DNA of 64,000 bases from Verrucomicrobiaceae bacterium. Lineage in GTDB: Bacteria > Verrucomicrobiota > Verrucomicrobiia > Verrucomicrobiales > Akkermansiaceae. The stretch lies in contig JAIXQH010000067.1 in the NCBI GenBank assembly GCA_027484055.1, forward strand, positions 109,581-173,580, read 5' to 3'. The notes beneath the pieces are model-generated. The model was not told the DNA's origin. It saw nothing but the letters and a program-made list of their open reading frames with translations, and made no database searches. A program made the position numbers and the translations under genes. Every line of letters begins with the position of its first letter. Positions within the stretch are counted from its first letter, which is position 1. Positions 29,332 through 37,484 of the stretch are shown piece after piece.

Positions 29332-29955
29332 ATGTCACTCACCACTCTCACGCACCCAGTCATCACTTTTGTGGCAGGACTCCTTGTGGCCATCGCCGCG
29401 CTGCTGACTTGGTGCATCTGGCATACACCTGCGAATGAATCTGCCACGAAAATTTCAGAGTATCACAACCGTTTGTCGAAAGTCGCTAGCAGTGGTCTCA
29501 AAGCCGGCAGCCCAGGAGAAATCGCCGGAATTGAGCGCTTCAAAGACTTCCTCCAAGGCATTGGAGACGTGGACTTCGTCCGGAAAAACACCCTCCAAAC
29601 CTACGCCGCAGATGCCTACCTCGACGACACCCTCGCCGTCCACCATGGTGTGGCTGAGATCGAGGCATATTTCGTGAAAACCAGCGAAACCATGACGAGC
29701 TACAAGGTCACTATCGACGACGTCGGCCGCTCGGGTGAGGACTACTATGTCCGCTGGACGATGGTTTTCGCGGCACCCGCGCTCAGTGGAGGAAAGCCAG
29801 TCCACTCCATTGGGGTCAGCCAGATTCGCTTAAATCGCGAGGGGAAAGTGGAGTTTCACCAAGATTTTTGGGACTCCGGGCGAAACTTTTACGAGCATTT
29901 ACCGATCATTGGTGGAGGAGTTGGATACGTTCATAAACGACTAGAATCGAATTGA
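29332..29955 (+). CDS. Membrane-anchored NTF2-like (SnoaL-type) protein
   Basis: A 207-residue protein with one N-terminal membrane anchor (about residues 9-27) followed by an NTF2-like cone-shaped domain (about 60-200): YAADAYLDDTLAVHHGVAEIEAYF and later GVSQIRLNREGKVEFHQDFWD, where His and Asp residues line the expected pocket. It begins the eight-gene fatty-acid-modification run, and the desaturase starts 13 bases later. NTF2-like genes are common in such clusters; the reaction is unknown. The ATG at 29332 is used since upstream codons are not protein-like. Confidence 0.8.
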   Translation: MSLTTLTHPVITFVAGLLVAIAALLTWCIWHTPANESATKISEYHNRLSKVASSGLKAGSPGEIAGIERFKDFLQGIGDVDFVRKNTLQTYAADAYLDDTLAVHHGVAEIEAYFVKTSETMTSYKVTIDDVGRSGEDYYVRWTMVFAAPALSGGKPVHSIGVSQIRLNREGKVEFHQDFWDSGRNFYEHLPIIGGGVGYVHKRLESN

Positions 29956-29968
29956 TTTGAATGATCCC

Positions 29969-30958
29969 ATGAAAGACACCCCCTCTGCATCCCAAGTGAA
30001 AATGAGTTCTTGGGCAGTCGCGAAGCTGACGTTTTGCCAATGGCTGGACTCGGATTTTCGCCGCGAAGGCCTACCCGACCCCGCGACCCTACCGCAGAAG
30101 GTGAATTGGCAGCGCACTCTGCCCTTCATTTTCCTCCATCTCGGCTGTCTCGCTGTGTTTTGGGTCGGGATCAGCCCCGTATCGGTCGGAGCGGCGGTTT
30201 TGCTCTATTTCGTTCGTATGTTTGCAATCACGGGCTTCTACCATCGCTACTTTTCCCACAAAACCTTCAAAACCTCGCGCGCGGCTCAATTCGCCTTCGC
30301 CGTCATCGGGAACAGCTCCATGCAGCGCGGCCCGCTCTGGTGGGCCGCGACTCACCGTCACCATCACAAGCATTCAGATCATGACGAAGACATCCACTCG
30401 CCGGTGGTTAGCGGGTTCATGTGGTCACACATCGGCTGGCTGACTTCGATGAAAAATTTTCCCACGGCTTACAAAAGCATTCCGGATTTAAGTAAATTTC
30501 CCGAGTTGGTTTTCTTGAATCGTTATGATCAGACCGTGCCTTTCGCCTTCGGCTTGCTGATGTTGGCCATCGGCGCGGCGCTGGAATACTTTTTCCCCGC
30601 GCTAGGGGTCACTGTCGGACAGTTCTTCATTTGGACGTTTTTCATCAGCACGACGGTCCTCCTCCATGGCACACTCTGCATCAATTCGATGGCTCACGTC
30701 TGGGGGAAAAAGTGCTATGAAACCGACGACGATAGCCGCAATAGCTGGCTCCTCACCCTAATCACACTCGGCGAAGGCTGGCATAACAACCACCACCGCT
30801 ACCCGCACTCGGTCCGCCAAGGATTCAAGTGGTGGCAACTCGATCTGACCTATTACGGTCTCAAGTTTCTCTCCTTCACCGGCCTGATCTGGGATCTGCG
30901 GCCCGTGCCGAAAGCGGTGCTCGAAGAAGGCTACACTTCATCCCAGTCGAGAGCATGA
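29969..30958 (+). CDS. Acyl desaturase (stearoyl-CoA 9-desaturase type)
   Basis: Membrane di-iron desaturase of 329 residues that introduces a cis double bond into fatty acyl chains using O2. The three histidine boxes are present: HRYFSH (about residues 92-97), HRHHHKHSDH (about 129-138) and EGWHNNHHRYPHS (near 290). Four hydrophobic helices surround them. The ATG at 29969 is chosen over a TTG 12 bases upstream. The stop overlaps the next gene start (ATGA). Its product could be the substrate of the CFA-type methyltransferases downstream. Confidence 0.92.
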   Translation: MKDTPSASQVKMSSWAVAKLTFCQWLDSDFRREGLPDPATLPQKVNWQRTLPFIFLHLGCLAVFWVGISPVSVGAAVLLYFVRMFAITGFYHRYFSHKTFKTSRAAQFAFAVIGNSSMQRGPLWWAATHRHHHKHSDHDEDIHSPVVSGFMWSHIGWLTSMKNFPTAYKSIPDLSKFPELVFLNRYDQTVPFAFGLLMLAIGAALEYFFPALGVTVGQFFIWTFFISTTVLLHGTLCINSMAHVWGKKCYETDDDSRNSWLLTLITLGEGWHNNHHRYPHSVRQGFKWWQLDLTYYGLKFLSFTGLIWDLRPVPKAVLEEGYTSSQSRA

Positions 30959-32235
30959 CCCGTCAGAAAATCGCAATCGTTGGCAGCGGGATTTCTGGCC
31001 TTGCCAGCGCATGGTTCCTGCATCGTGACCATGACATCACCCTCTTTGAGAAGGACAACCGCGTCGGCGGCCATTCGAACACGGTGATGGTGGATGAGGG
31101 CGATCGCCAAATCCCGATCGATACCGGATTCATGGTTTATAACGAGGTGACCTATCCGCATCTCACCCGACTCTTCCGTGAGTTAGATGTGGCGACCAAG
31201 CCCACCTCCATGTCCTTCAGTGTGCAGCACCGGGCAGAAAATCTCGAATTCAACGGCGGCAGTATCAACCTCCTCTTCGGCCAGCGGAAAAATCTCTTCA
31301 ATTTCCGCTACTGGCGCATGCTCACCCAGATTGCGCGATTCAATCGAGAGACCGTCGCGGAGTTGGCGGCTCCTGCGTTCGGCGAAATGTCACTGCGAGA
31401 CTACGTGACGGCCCGTGGCTACGGTGACCACTTTCTCAAATGGTATCTCTCGCCGATGGCCGCCGCCGTCTGGTCCAGTCCACCGGAGCGCATCGAGGAA
31501 TTTCCCGCGCACACGCTGATGCGTTTCTGGCACAATCACGGCTTCCTCGGGCTAGACACCCAGCACCCATGGCGCACGGTGAGCGGTGGTTCCCGGCAGT
31601 ATGTGGAAAAACTCATCAAACCCTTCGAGGCGAACATCCAGCGAGATTCACCCGTGCAGTCGGTGTCGCGCACAGCAGAAGGCATCCGCATCACCCTCGA
31701 AAACGCGACTCACCATGACTTTGACCGCGTCATTCTTGCCGCACATGGGGACCAGTCGCTGAAAATTTTGGCCGATCCTACCGCGCTTGAGTCGGAAATA
31801 CTCGGTCCATTTCACTACCAGAAAAACCAAGCCATTCTCCACTCAGACCCATCCTTCATGCCCAAGACTCCACGTTGCTGGGCGGCGTGGAACTATCGGA
31901 TCGAACGCTCGACGAGTGGCGAAAATTGTTATTCCACCCACTACTGGATGAATCAGCTGCAAGGGGTTTCTGATCGGCATCCGTACTTTGTCTCGATCAA
32001 TCCTTCATCCGCCCCGGCGGATTCACAGGTCAAGGAGCGTCTCACTTATGAGCATCCCTTGTTTGATCTTGAGGCAGTCGCTGCGCAAAAGCGACTGCCA
32101 GAACTTCATATAGCGGGTCAAGAGACCCGGAGATATTACGTCGGTGCCTGGCAGAGATATGGATTTCATGAAGATGGCCTGTGGTCTGCGGTGCGCCTGT
32201 GCCGCGAAATCCTAGGAAGGGACCCATGGTCATGA
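30955..32235 (+). CDS. FAD-dependent amine-oxidase-like oxidoreductase
   Basis: A 426-residue flavoprotein. The N-terminus KIAIVGSGISGLASAWFL is a Rossmann FAD motif, followed by EKDNRVGGHSNTV, the second family signature. The C-terminus HIAGQETRRYYVGAWQRYGFHEDGL contains a family-type end region. Homologues lie next to DUF1365 and cyclopropane-fatty-acid synthase genes in many bacteria; in Rhodobacter a related protein is linked to furan fatty acid formation. It overlaps both neighbours by 4 bases. The exact reaction here is inferred. Confidence 0.85.
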   Translation: MTRQKIAIVGSGISGLASAWFLHRDHDITLFEKDNRVGGHSNTVMVDEGDRQIPIDTGFMVYNEVTYPHLTRLFRELDVATKPTSMSFSVQHRAENLEFNGGSINLLFGQRKNLFNFRYWRMLTQIARFNRETVAELAAPAFGEMSLRDYVTARGYGDHFLKWYLSPMAAAVWSSPPERIEEFPAHTLMRFWHNHGFLGLDTQHPWRTVSGGSRQYVEKLIKPFEANIQRDSPVQSVSRTAEGIRITLENATHHDFDRVILAAHGDQSLKILADPTALESEILGPFHYQKNQAILHSDPSFMPKTPRCWAAWNYRIERSTSGENCYSTHYWMNQLQGVSDRHPYFVSINPSSAPADSQVKERLTYEHPLFDLEAVAAQKRLPELHIAGQETRRYYVGAWQRYGFHEDGLWSAVRLCREILGRDPWS

Positions 32236-33026
32236 ACTCACTCTATGAATGCTCGGTCATGCATTGTCGGCTGCTGCCGAAGCGTCATGCTTTCAACTAC
32301 CGCGTGTTCATGTTTTGTGTGGATATCGACGAGATCCCGCTCTTAGCGCACAAGCATGTTGGCTTCAGTCATAATCGTTTTAACCTATTTTCGATTCATG
32401 ATGAAGACCATATCACCACGGGGCAGGCAGGTGGGATTCGAGCCAATCTCACCGCATGGCTCACTCAGCAGGGGATGGACTGTCCGAGTGATGCGAAGAT
32501 CCAGTTAATGACCTTTCCGCGAGTGCTTGGTTATGGATTCAATCCCGTTTCATTTTACTACATCACTTCCCCAACGGGTGAGCCACTCGCGGCAGTTGCG
32601 GAAGTCGTGAACACTTTTCGCGAGATGAAGCTTTATGCCATGCAGTCGTTCGAGGCGGATCAACTCTGGAAATCTCGCACCTCGAAGAATTTCTACGTTT
32701 CGCCCTTTTCAGATCCCGGTGATGAATTCGATTTCAGACTCGGTCTGCCCGGGCAAGAGTGGCAGGTGAAAATCGACAACTATACAAATGGCGAGCTCAT
32801 GTTGCTTAGCTCGGTGCAAGGGAAAGCCTGCGAAATCACCACTTGGCGCTTACTATTTTTCTCCCTCAAGTATCCACTTCTTTCCTTCAAAATCATTTTC
32901 TTAATTCACTGGCACGCTCTGCTCTTATGGATTCGCAAAGTGCCATTTCTTCGCAAGTCGGAGCGCCGTGAGGTGCAAATCGGCGTGATGCGGCCTCACT
33001 CCAGTCTTTCAAAAAACCTCCCATGA
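32232..33026 (+). CDS. DUF1365 family protein
   Basis: A 264-residue protein of unknown function, recognised by its opening SLYECSVMHCRLLPKRHAFNYRVF, VLGYGFNPVSFYY and the KNFYVSPFSD motif. It has one hydrophobic segment near residue 220. The ATG at 32232 gives a 4-base overlap with the flavin oxidoreductase, matching the pattern of the operon; ATG at 32226 is possible. The family nearly always lies next to CFA synthase and the flavin oxidoreductase, so it probably acts in the same lipid modification. Confidence 0.92.
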   Translation: MNSLYECSVMHCRLLPKRHAFNYRVFMFCVDIDEIPLLAHKHVGFSHNRFNLFSIHDEDHITTGQAGGIRANLTAWLTQQGMDCPSDAKIQLMTFPRVLGYGFNPVSFYYITSPTGEPLAAVAEVVNTFREMKLYAMQSFEADQLWKSRTSKNFYVSPFSDPGDEFDFRLGLPGQEWQVKIDNYTNGELMLLSSVQGKACEITTWRLLFFSLKYPLLSFKIIFLIHWHALLLWIRKVPFLRKSERREVQIGVMRPHSSLSKNLP

Positions 33027-34324
33027 ATGTTTCCATCGAAATCAACAACGAATCCGTGCCAAGCGAAGCAAGCACCCATCCCACCCAAGGATTTGCCGAG
33101 CGCATGGTCATCCGCCTGCTGCAGACGATGCCCTGCGGCGGTCTGCGAATGGACTATGCGGATGGGCGGGTCCGCCATTTCGGGAAGCCCGGTGCTCCTG
33201 TAACCGCTCGCGTCTTCATCCATAACGACTTGGAGTTTTTCAAACGCTGCGCCTTCTACGGCAACATCGGTATGGGAGAGGCCTACTCAGATGGAATCTG
33301 GGACACGGATGACATCGCCGCCGTCATCGCGTGGTTCATCGACAACGTGAACGCCCTCCAAGGAGCTAGCACCTCCTCCGCCCAACTTCCAGGGGTCAAC
33401 CTCTTGAAAATCGTCAACTGGTTCCGCCACTTGCGCCGCGAGAACACCGTCGAAACCAGCCGTCGTAACATCGCGGAACACTATGATTTAGGAAATGAGT
33501 TTTACGGTCTCTGGCTCGATCCCAGCATGACCTACTCCAGCGCTCGTTTTGACCGGGTCGATCAATCGCTCGAAGACGCCCAGCGCGGAAAATATGATGC
33601 TCTCTGCCAGAAACTTCAATTAAAGCCCACCGACCATGTGCTAGAAATCGGCTGTGGCTGGGGCGGCTTCGCGGTCCATGCGGCGAAGCACTATGGTTGC
33701 CGCATCAGCGGGGTCACCATCTCCGAGGCCCAAGCCGCCTATGCGCGGAAGCGGATCGAGAAAGAGGGGCTTCAAGACAAGATCGAAATTCGCATCCAAG
33801 ACTACCGACACATCACTGGTAGTTTTGATAAAATCGCCTCCATCGAAATGCTCGAAGCCGTCGGGGATAAATATCACGAGTCGTTCTTCGCGAAATGTGC
33901 GGAAGTCCTCACTCCTGAGGGACTGCTCGGCGTGCAAATGATCACGGTGCCAGACATCAGTTACCGCAGTCTGAAAAAGAATGTGGACTGGATTCAAAAA
34001 CATATCTTCCCCGGTTCTTTGTTGCTTAGCGTAGGACGGATCAACGATGTGTTGCTGAAGACTGGGAACTTGTTCATGCATCATTTAGAAGATCTCGGTG
34101 CCGATTACGCACGCACCCTTTCGACCTGGCATGACCAGTTCAATGCGGTGCTACCAGAGGTCAAAACACTGGGATTTGACGAACGCTTCGTCCGCTCATG
34201 GAACTACTATTTGAAATACTGTGAGGCCGCCTTTGCGACTCGGAACATCTCGGTGGTCCAGGCGATTTACACCCGTCCTAACAATGCGACATTGCATCAC
34301 CGCTTCGAGGAGGGCCGGCGATGA
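33023..34324 (+). CDS. cfa: Cyclopropane-fatty-acyl-phospholipid synthase
   Basis: SAM-dependent enzyme of 433 residues that adds a methylene across the double bond of membrane acyl chains. The motifs include NIAEHYDLGNEFYGLWLDPS (about 149-168), SMTYSSARF and the SAM-binding EIGCGWGGFA (208-217), then EMLEAVGDKY and the C-terminal FDERFVRSWNYYLKYCEAAF. The N-terminal domain is also present. It overlaps DUF1365 and DUF2062 genes by 4 bases each. A second CFA-like methyltransferase ends the same operon. Confidence 0.95.
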   Translation: MNVSIEINNESVPSEASTHPTQGFAERMVIRLLQTMPCGGLRMDYADGRVRHFGKPGAPVTARVFIHNDLEFFKRCAFYGNIGMGEAYSDGIWDTDDIAAVIAWFIDNVNALQGASTSSAQLPGVNLLKIVNWFRHLRRENTVETSRRNIAEHYDLGNEFYGLWLDPSMTYSSARFDRVDQSLEDAQRGKYDALCQKLQLKPTDHVLEIGCGWGGFAVHAAKHYGCRISGVTISEAQAAYARKRIEKEGLQDKIEIRIQDYRHITGSFDKIASIEMLEAVGDKYHESFFAKCAEVLTPEGLLGVQMITVPDISYRSLKKNVDWIQKHIFPGSLLLSVGRINDVLLKTGNLFMHHLEDLGADYARTLSTWHDQFNAVLPEVKTLGFDERFVRSWNYYLKYCEAAFATRNISVVQAIYTRPNNATLHHRFEEGRR

Positions 34325-34815
34325 GCGACAAAGAACCCTTGTGGCGGCGCTGGTTCGTCAATCCCGTGGTGAAACAGCTCACCAACGGGATCTCGCCCGA
34401 GAAAATCGCGTGGTCCATCTCACTAGGCTTGGTGCTGGGAGTCTTCCCGATCATGGGCTCGACGACATTGGTGTGCTTCGTTGTCGGGTGGATCTTTAAG
34501 TTAAATCAGCCGGTTTTACAGATCTTCAACTCGGCGATGTATCCGCTGCATCTTGCCTTGATCCTGGTCTTCATCCGCCTTGGTCAGCAACTCTTCGGCG
34601 TCCCCTTGCTGTCGTTCTCGATCCCGGAATTGGTCGAAAAATTTAACGCGTCCCCGCTGCAATTTGCCCGTGATTTCGGAATGGCTGCCGTGCATGGCGT
34701 GAGTGCATGGCTCCTCGTTGCACCGTTTGCGGCGATTCTGATCAAGATGGCGGTGATGCCGCTGGTCCGGACGCTCGCCTCGTCCATTTCCAAGCGCAGG
34801 GAGGTGATGTCATGA
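34321..34815 (+). CDS. DUF2062 domain membrane protein
   Basis: A 164-residue protein with three hydrophobic segments. The family traits are visible: an early NGISPEKIAWSISLGLVLGVFP region, in which a basic loop leads into a helix rich in Gly and Phe-Pro, then YPLHLALILVFIRLGQQLFG. Function unknown. Overlaps of 4 bases on both sides place it within the lipid-modification operon, where it could help membrane access of substrates; this is an inference from position. Confidence 0.85.
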   Translation: MSDKEPLWRRWFVNPVVKQLTNGISPEKIAWSISLGLVLGVFPIMGSTTLVCFVVGWIFKLNQPVLQIFNSAMYPLHLALILVFIRLGQQLFGVPLLSFSIPELVEKFNASPLQFARDFGMAAVHGVSAWLLVAPFAAILIKMAVMPLVRTLASSISKRREVMS

Positions 34816-35606
34816 ATGGATGGGCGGCCTTCAGCATCGGTCTAGTTTCGATCATGCTGATTTTCTTCTTAGCATGGGGCTGGGCGAGGCGGTGGGATAA
34901 CTACTCAATCGTCGATGCGGTCTGGGCATTCGGCATCGGCGTTATTGGCTCGCTATGGCTCTACCTCTGTGGAGCTGGGATGGCGAAGCACTGGGTCGCA
35001 GCGGGTTTGGTCATCTTGTGGAGTTTGCGCCTATGCTGGCACTTGGAGCGCCGCATCCGCCGGATGTATCCTGCAGAGGATGCTCGCTACACCAAGTTGC
35101 GAGACGTTTGGAAAGGCCGCGTTGCTTCTGCATTTTTTTGGTTCTTCCAAGCCCAAGCCTTGTCGGTGATCGTGCTAGCGCTGCCATTTTTATGGATCGC
35201 CCGCGACCCTGATGGCGCGTGGAGCGTGTGGGAGTCACTCGGCTTGGCGCTGTGTCTGCTAGGGATCTTGGGCGAAGGTCTGGCCGACGCTCAGATGTCT
35301 GCCTTCAAGGCGAATAACAGCGACTCCAAGGCGGTTTGCCAAGACGGGCTATGGCATTACTCACGACACCCTAATTACTTTTTTGAATCGCTCATCTGGC
35401 TCGGATTTTACACCTATGCCTGTGGCTCAGAACTTGGGTGGACCGCCATTCATGCGCCAGTTATCATCACCTATCTCTTGCTCAAAGTGACGGGCATCCC
35501 ACCCACCGAAGCGGCTGCAGTGCTTCGCAAGGGAGATGCCTACCGCCGCTATCAGGATTCCACCAGCGCCTTCATTCCATGGCCGCCGAAGAAGAGACTT
35601 TTCTAA
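34812..35606 (+). CDS. DUF1295 membrane protein (steroid 5-alpha-reductase-like)
   Basis: A 264-residue membrane protein with about seven hydrophobic helices. The C-terminal half contains DGLWHYSRHPNYFFESLIWLGF (about residues 178-199) and GDAYRRYQDSTSAFIPWPPK, the DUF1295 signature, shared with isoprenylcysteine methyltransferase and 5-alpha-reductase-like NAD(P)H reductases. Homologues are regular neighbours of CFA-type genes, which suggests reduction of an unsaturated lipid intermediate. It overlaps the gene before by 4 bases and ends 8 bases before the last gene. Confidence 0.9.
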   Translation: MNGWAAFSIGLVSIMLIFFLAWGWARRWDNYSIVDAVWAFGIGVIGSLWLYLCGAGMAKHWVAAGLVILWSLRLCWHLERRIRRMYPAEDARYTKLRDVWKGRVASAFFWFFQAQALSVIVLALPFLWIARDPDGAWSVWESLGLALCLLGILGEGLADAQMSAFKANNSDSKAVCQDGLWHYSRHPNYFFESLIWLGFYTYACGSELGWTAIHAPVIITYLLLKVTGIPPTEAAAVLRKGDAYRRYQDSTSAFIPWPPKKRLF

Positions 35607-35614
35607 CTTTCACC

Positions 35615-36658
35615 ATGATCCACACGAACGACATCCTCGCCAAAGACATCGTCCCAGACGCCCTCATTCGTCTAGGCATCCGCAGCCGCTTGGCTGGGAC
35701 ATTAGCCCCTTTTGAAAAACTGAATTGCGAAGAGCGACAAGCCAAAGTCATGCAGCATGTCAGTGAGCTGAAAGCCAGCCCCGTCGCCATCGCTACGGAT
35801 GAGGCGAACGAGCAGCACTATGAACTGCCGACCCTCTTTTTTGAACGCGTGCTCGGCAAGCACATGAAGTATAGCTCTGGCTACTGGGATGAAGGGGTGA
35901 CTAGCATCGACGAGTCAGAGGCGCGGATGTTAGCCATCACCTGCGAGCGCGCTGCCCTTGAAGATGGCCACCGCATTCTTGAGCTCGGCTGTGGCTGGGG
36001 CTCACTCACCTTATGGATGGCGGCGCACTACCCGCAGGCGAAGATCACGGCCGTTTCAAATTCTCGGACGCAGAAAATCCACATCGACTCGCAACTCGCG
36101 GCGCGTGGACTCACCAACGTGGAGGTGAAGACGGTGAACATGATCCACTATGAAGGAGAAGGTGATGCCGTGTTCGACCGGGTGGTCTCCGTGGAAATGT
36201 TCGAGCACATGAAGAACTACGAAATCCTGCTGGGCAGGATCGGCCGCTGGCTCAAGCCGGGCGGGGCCTTGTTCGTGCATATCTTCACGCACCGCGAGTA
36301 TGCCTACCACTATGAGGCGGAAGGTGAAGACGACTGGATGGCGCGCTATTTCTTCACCGGCGGGCAAATGCCTTCTGATGATTTATTGCTCTATTTCCAA
36401 GAGGCGCTCAAGATCGAGGGCCATTGGCACGTGAGCGGCAGTCACTATCAAAAAACCTCGGAAGCGTGGCTGGAGCGGATGGATGCCGCGCGTGCTGAGC
36501 TACTCCCCCTCATCGGCGAGACCTATGGAAAAGACCAACAAACCCGCTGGTGGGTTTACTGGCGGCTCTTCTTCATGGCCTGCGCCGAGCTCTGGGGCTA
36601 CCGCGGTGGCGACGAGTGGATCGTGTCGCACTACCGCTTCCGCAAGCCGAGTGCGTAA
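35615..36658 (+). CDS. Second CFA-family SAM-dependent methyltransferase
   Basis: A 347-residue methyltransferase related to cyclopropane-fatty-acid synthases but lacking the usual N-terminal domain. The SAM motif is ILELGCGWGSLTLW (121-134); FDRVVSVEMFEHMKNYE and LFVHIFTHREYAYHYE follow. A shorter N-terminal region with KYSSGYWDEG replaces the CFA one. The start at 35615 (MIHTNDILAKDIVP) is preferred over ATG 35579, which would overlap DUF1295. It may methylate a different position or chain than the CFA synthase in the same operon. Confidence 0.88.
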   Translation: MIHTNDILAKDIVPDALIRLGIRSRLAGTLAPFEKLNCEERQAKVMQHVSELKASPVAIATDEANEQHYELPTLFFERVLGKHMKYSSGYWDEGVTSIDESEARMLAITCERAALEDGHRILELGCGWGSLTLWMAAHYPQAKITAVSNSRTQKIHIDSQLAARGLTNVEVKTVNMIHYEGEGDAVFDRVVSVEMFEHMKNYEILLGRIGRWLKPGGALFVHIFTHREYAYHYEAEGEDDWMARYFFTGGQMPSDDLLLYFQEALKIEGHWHVSGSHYQKTSEAWLERMDAARAELLPLIGETYGKDQQTRWWVYWRLFFMACAELWGYRGGDEWIVSHYRFRKPSA

Positions 36659-36672
36659 TGGGGCTGAGCACC

Positions 36673-36780
36673 TTGGACTGCTACAGCCTGCTATCAGGCG
36701 GGTGCTCTGAGGGGCTGGACTTGTCGGGGTCGCAGCAGACTGCTTGTCCCCAAAGCGGCAGCAGGCTGCTCGCAGTCCAA
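36673..36780. repeat. REP-like palindromic repeat, TTGGACTG type, copy 1
   Basis: TTGGACTG (36673-36680) and CAGTCCAA (36773-36780) bound a GC-rich element containing AAAGCGGCAGCAGGCTGCTC near its right end. A second, shorter copy is at 47246-47313 and shares both ends and the AAAGCGGCAGC core. It lies just after the lipid operon and could fold into the RNA and stop transcription. Confidence 0.65.
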
Positions 36781-36904
36781 AGTCCGATTCCAGACTCGAC
36801 ACAGCGAACTCGACGCGTCATTCATCTAGCAACCTCAACCCGTTCTCGACTTCATCCCTCGCTGGTAATAGTGGATGCGCTTTGATGTTCGACCCACGAC
36901 TCGT

Positions 36905-37186
36905 ATGTATCTCTTTATCTTCATTCTGGTGGTCGCTGTCCTTGTGATTTACGCAGTCGCATTGGCTCGACGTTCCAGTCGTGGAGACAGACGTGGTCGG
37001 TCGCGGCCTGACGATGGTGGTGCTTGGTTAGGGTCTGGCGACTTCGACAGTTCTGACTCCAGTCATCATCACTCTTCACATCACTCCACTCATGATTACT
37101 CTTCACATCATGATTCATCACATCACGGAGACAGCGGAGGCGGAGATTTTGGTGGCGGGGATTGTGGAGGTGGCGGCGGAGATTGA
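36905..37186 (+). CDS. Small membrane protein with His/Ser-rich and Gly-rich tail
   Basis: A 93-residue protein: one membrane helix (about residues 2-19, YLFIFILVVAVLVIYAVA), a basic patch ARRSSRGDRRGRSR that should face the cytoplasm, then a low-complexity tail with repeated SSHH/SHH and DYSSHHDSSHH elements, and a closing GGGDFGGGDCGGGGGD. Some 11 histidines in the tail could bind Zn2+, Ni2+ or Cu2+, but this is only compositional. I do not recognise a family. The ATG at 36905 is used; an upstream in-frame ATG at 36875 is possible. Confidence 0.7.
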   Translation: MYLFIFILVVAVLVIYAVALARRSSRGDRRGRSRPDDGGAWLGSGDFDSSDSSHHHSSHHSTHDYSSHHDSSHHGDSGGGDFGGGDCGGGGGD

Positions 37187-37236
37187 GGAGGCCATTGATG
37201 GTGACCTGTCGATCTGACCAGCTCGCTTAGCTAGAC

Positions 37237-37352
37237 TACCGCCCGCATCATCCGCGACCTCGGCTAAGCCGCCGACAAAGCATCCACGCCTGCAAACCCT
37301 GAAAGCCCACACCACCCTCGCGGCGGTTCCCTCACGGAGCCGCAGCTTTTTC
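37237..37352 (+). pseudogene. Decayed 3' end and terminator of a paralogue of the 40.8-kb gene
   Basis: The stretch closely copies the last codons and terminator of the gene at 40830-41540: CATCATCCGCGACCTCGG and later GCGGCGGTTCCCTCACGGAG are shared exactly. A GAA codon of the intact gene reads TAA here, so the copy is broken. Only the 3' end remains; upstream the similarity is lost. It lies right after the His-rich membrane protein gene. Confidence 0.65.
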
Positions 37353-37484
37353 ATGACGGGGTCTCTTCTGAGCTTCCCTGAAAACTGAACACTGAAAACT
37401 AGCCACTTTGCTGTCTATTCTGATCTCTTTTATGTCAAGCATCGTACTACGCCTCTCCGTCCGCTTCCCGACATCAAACTATTT

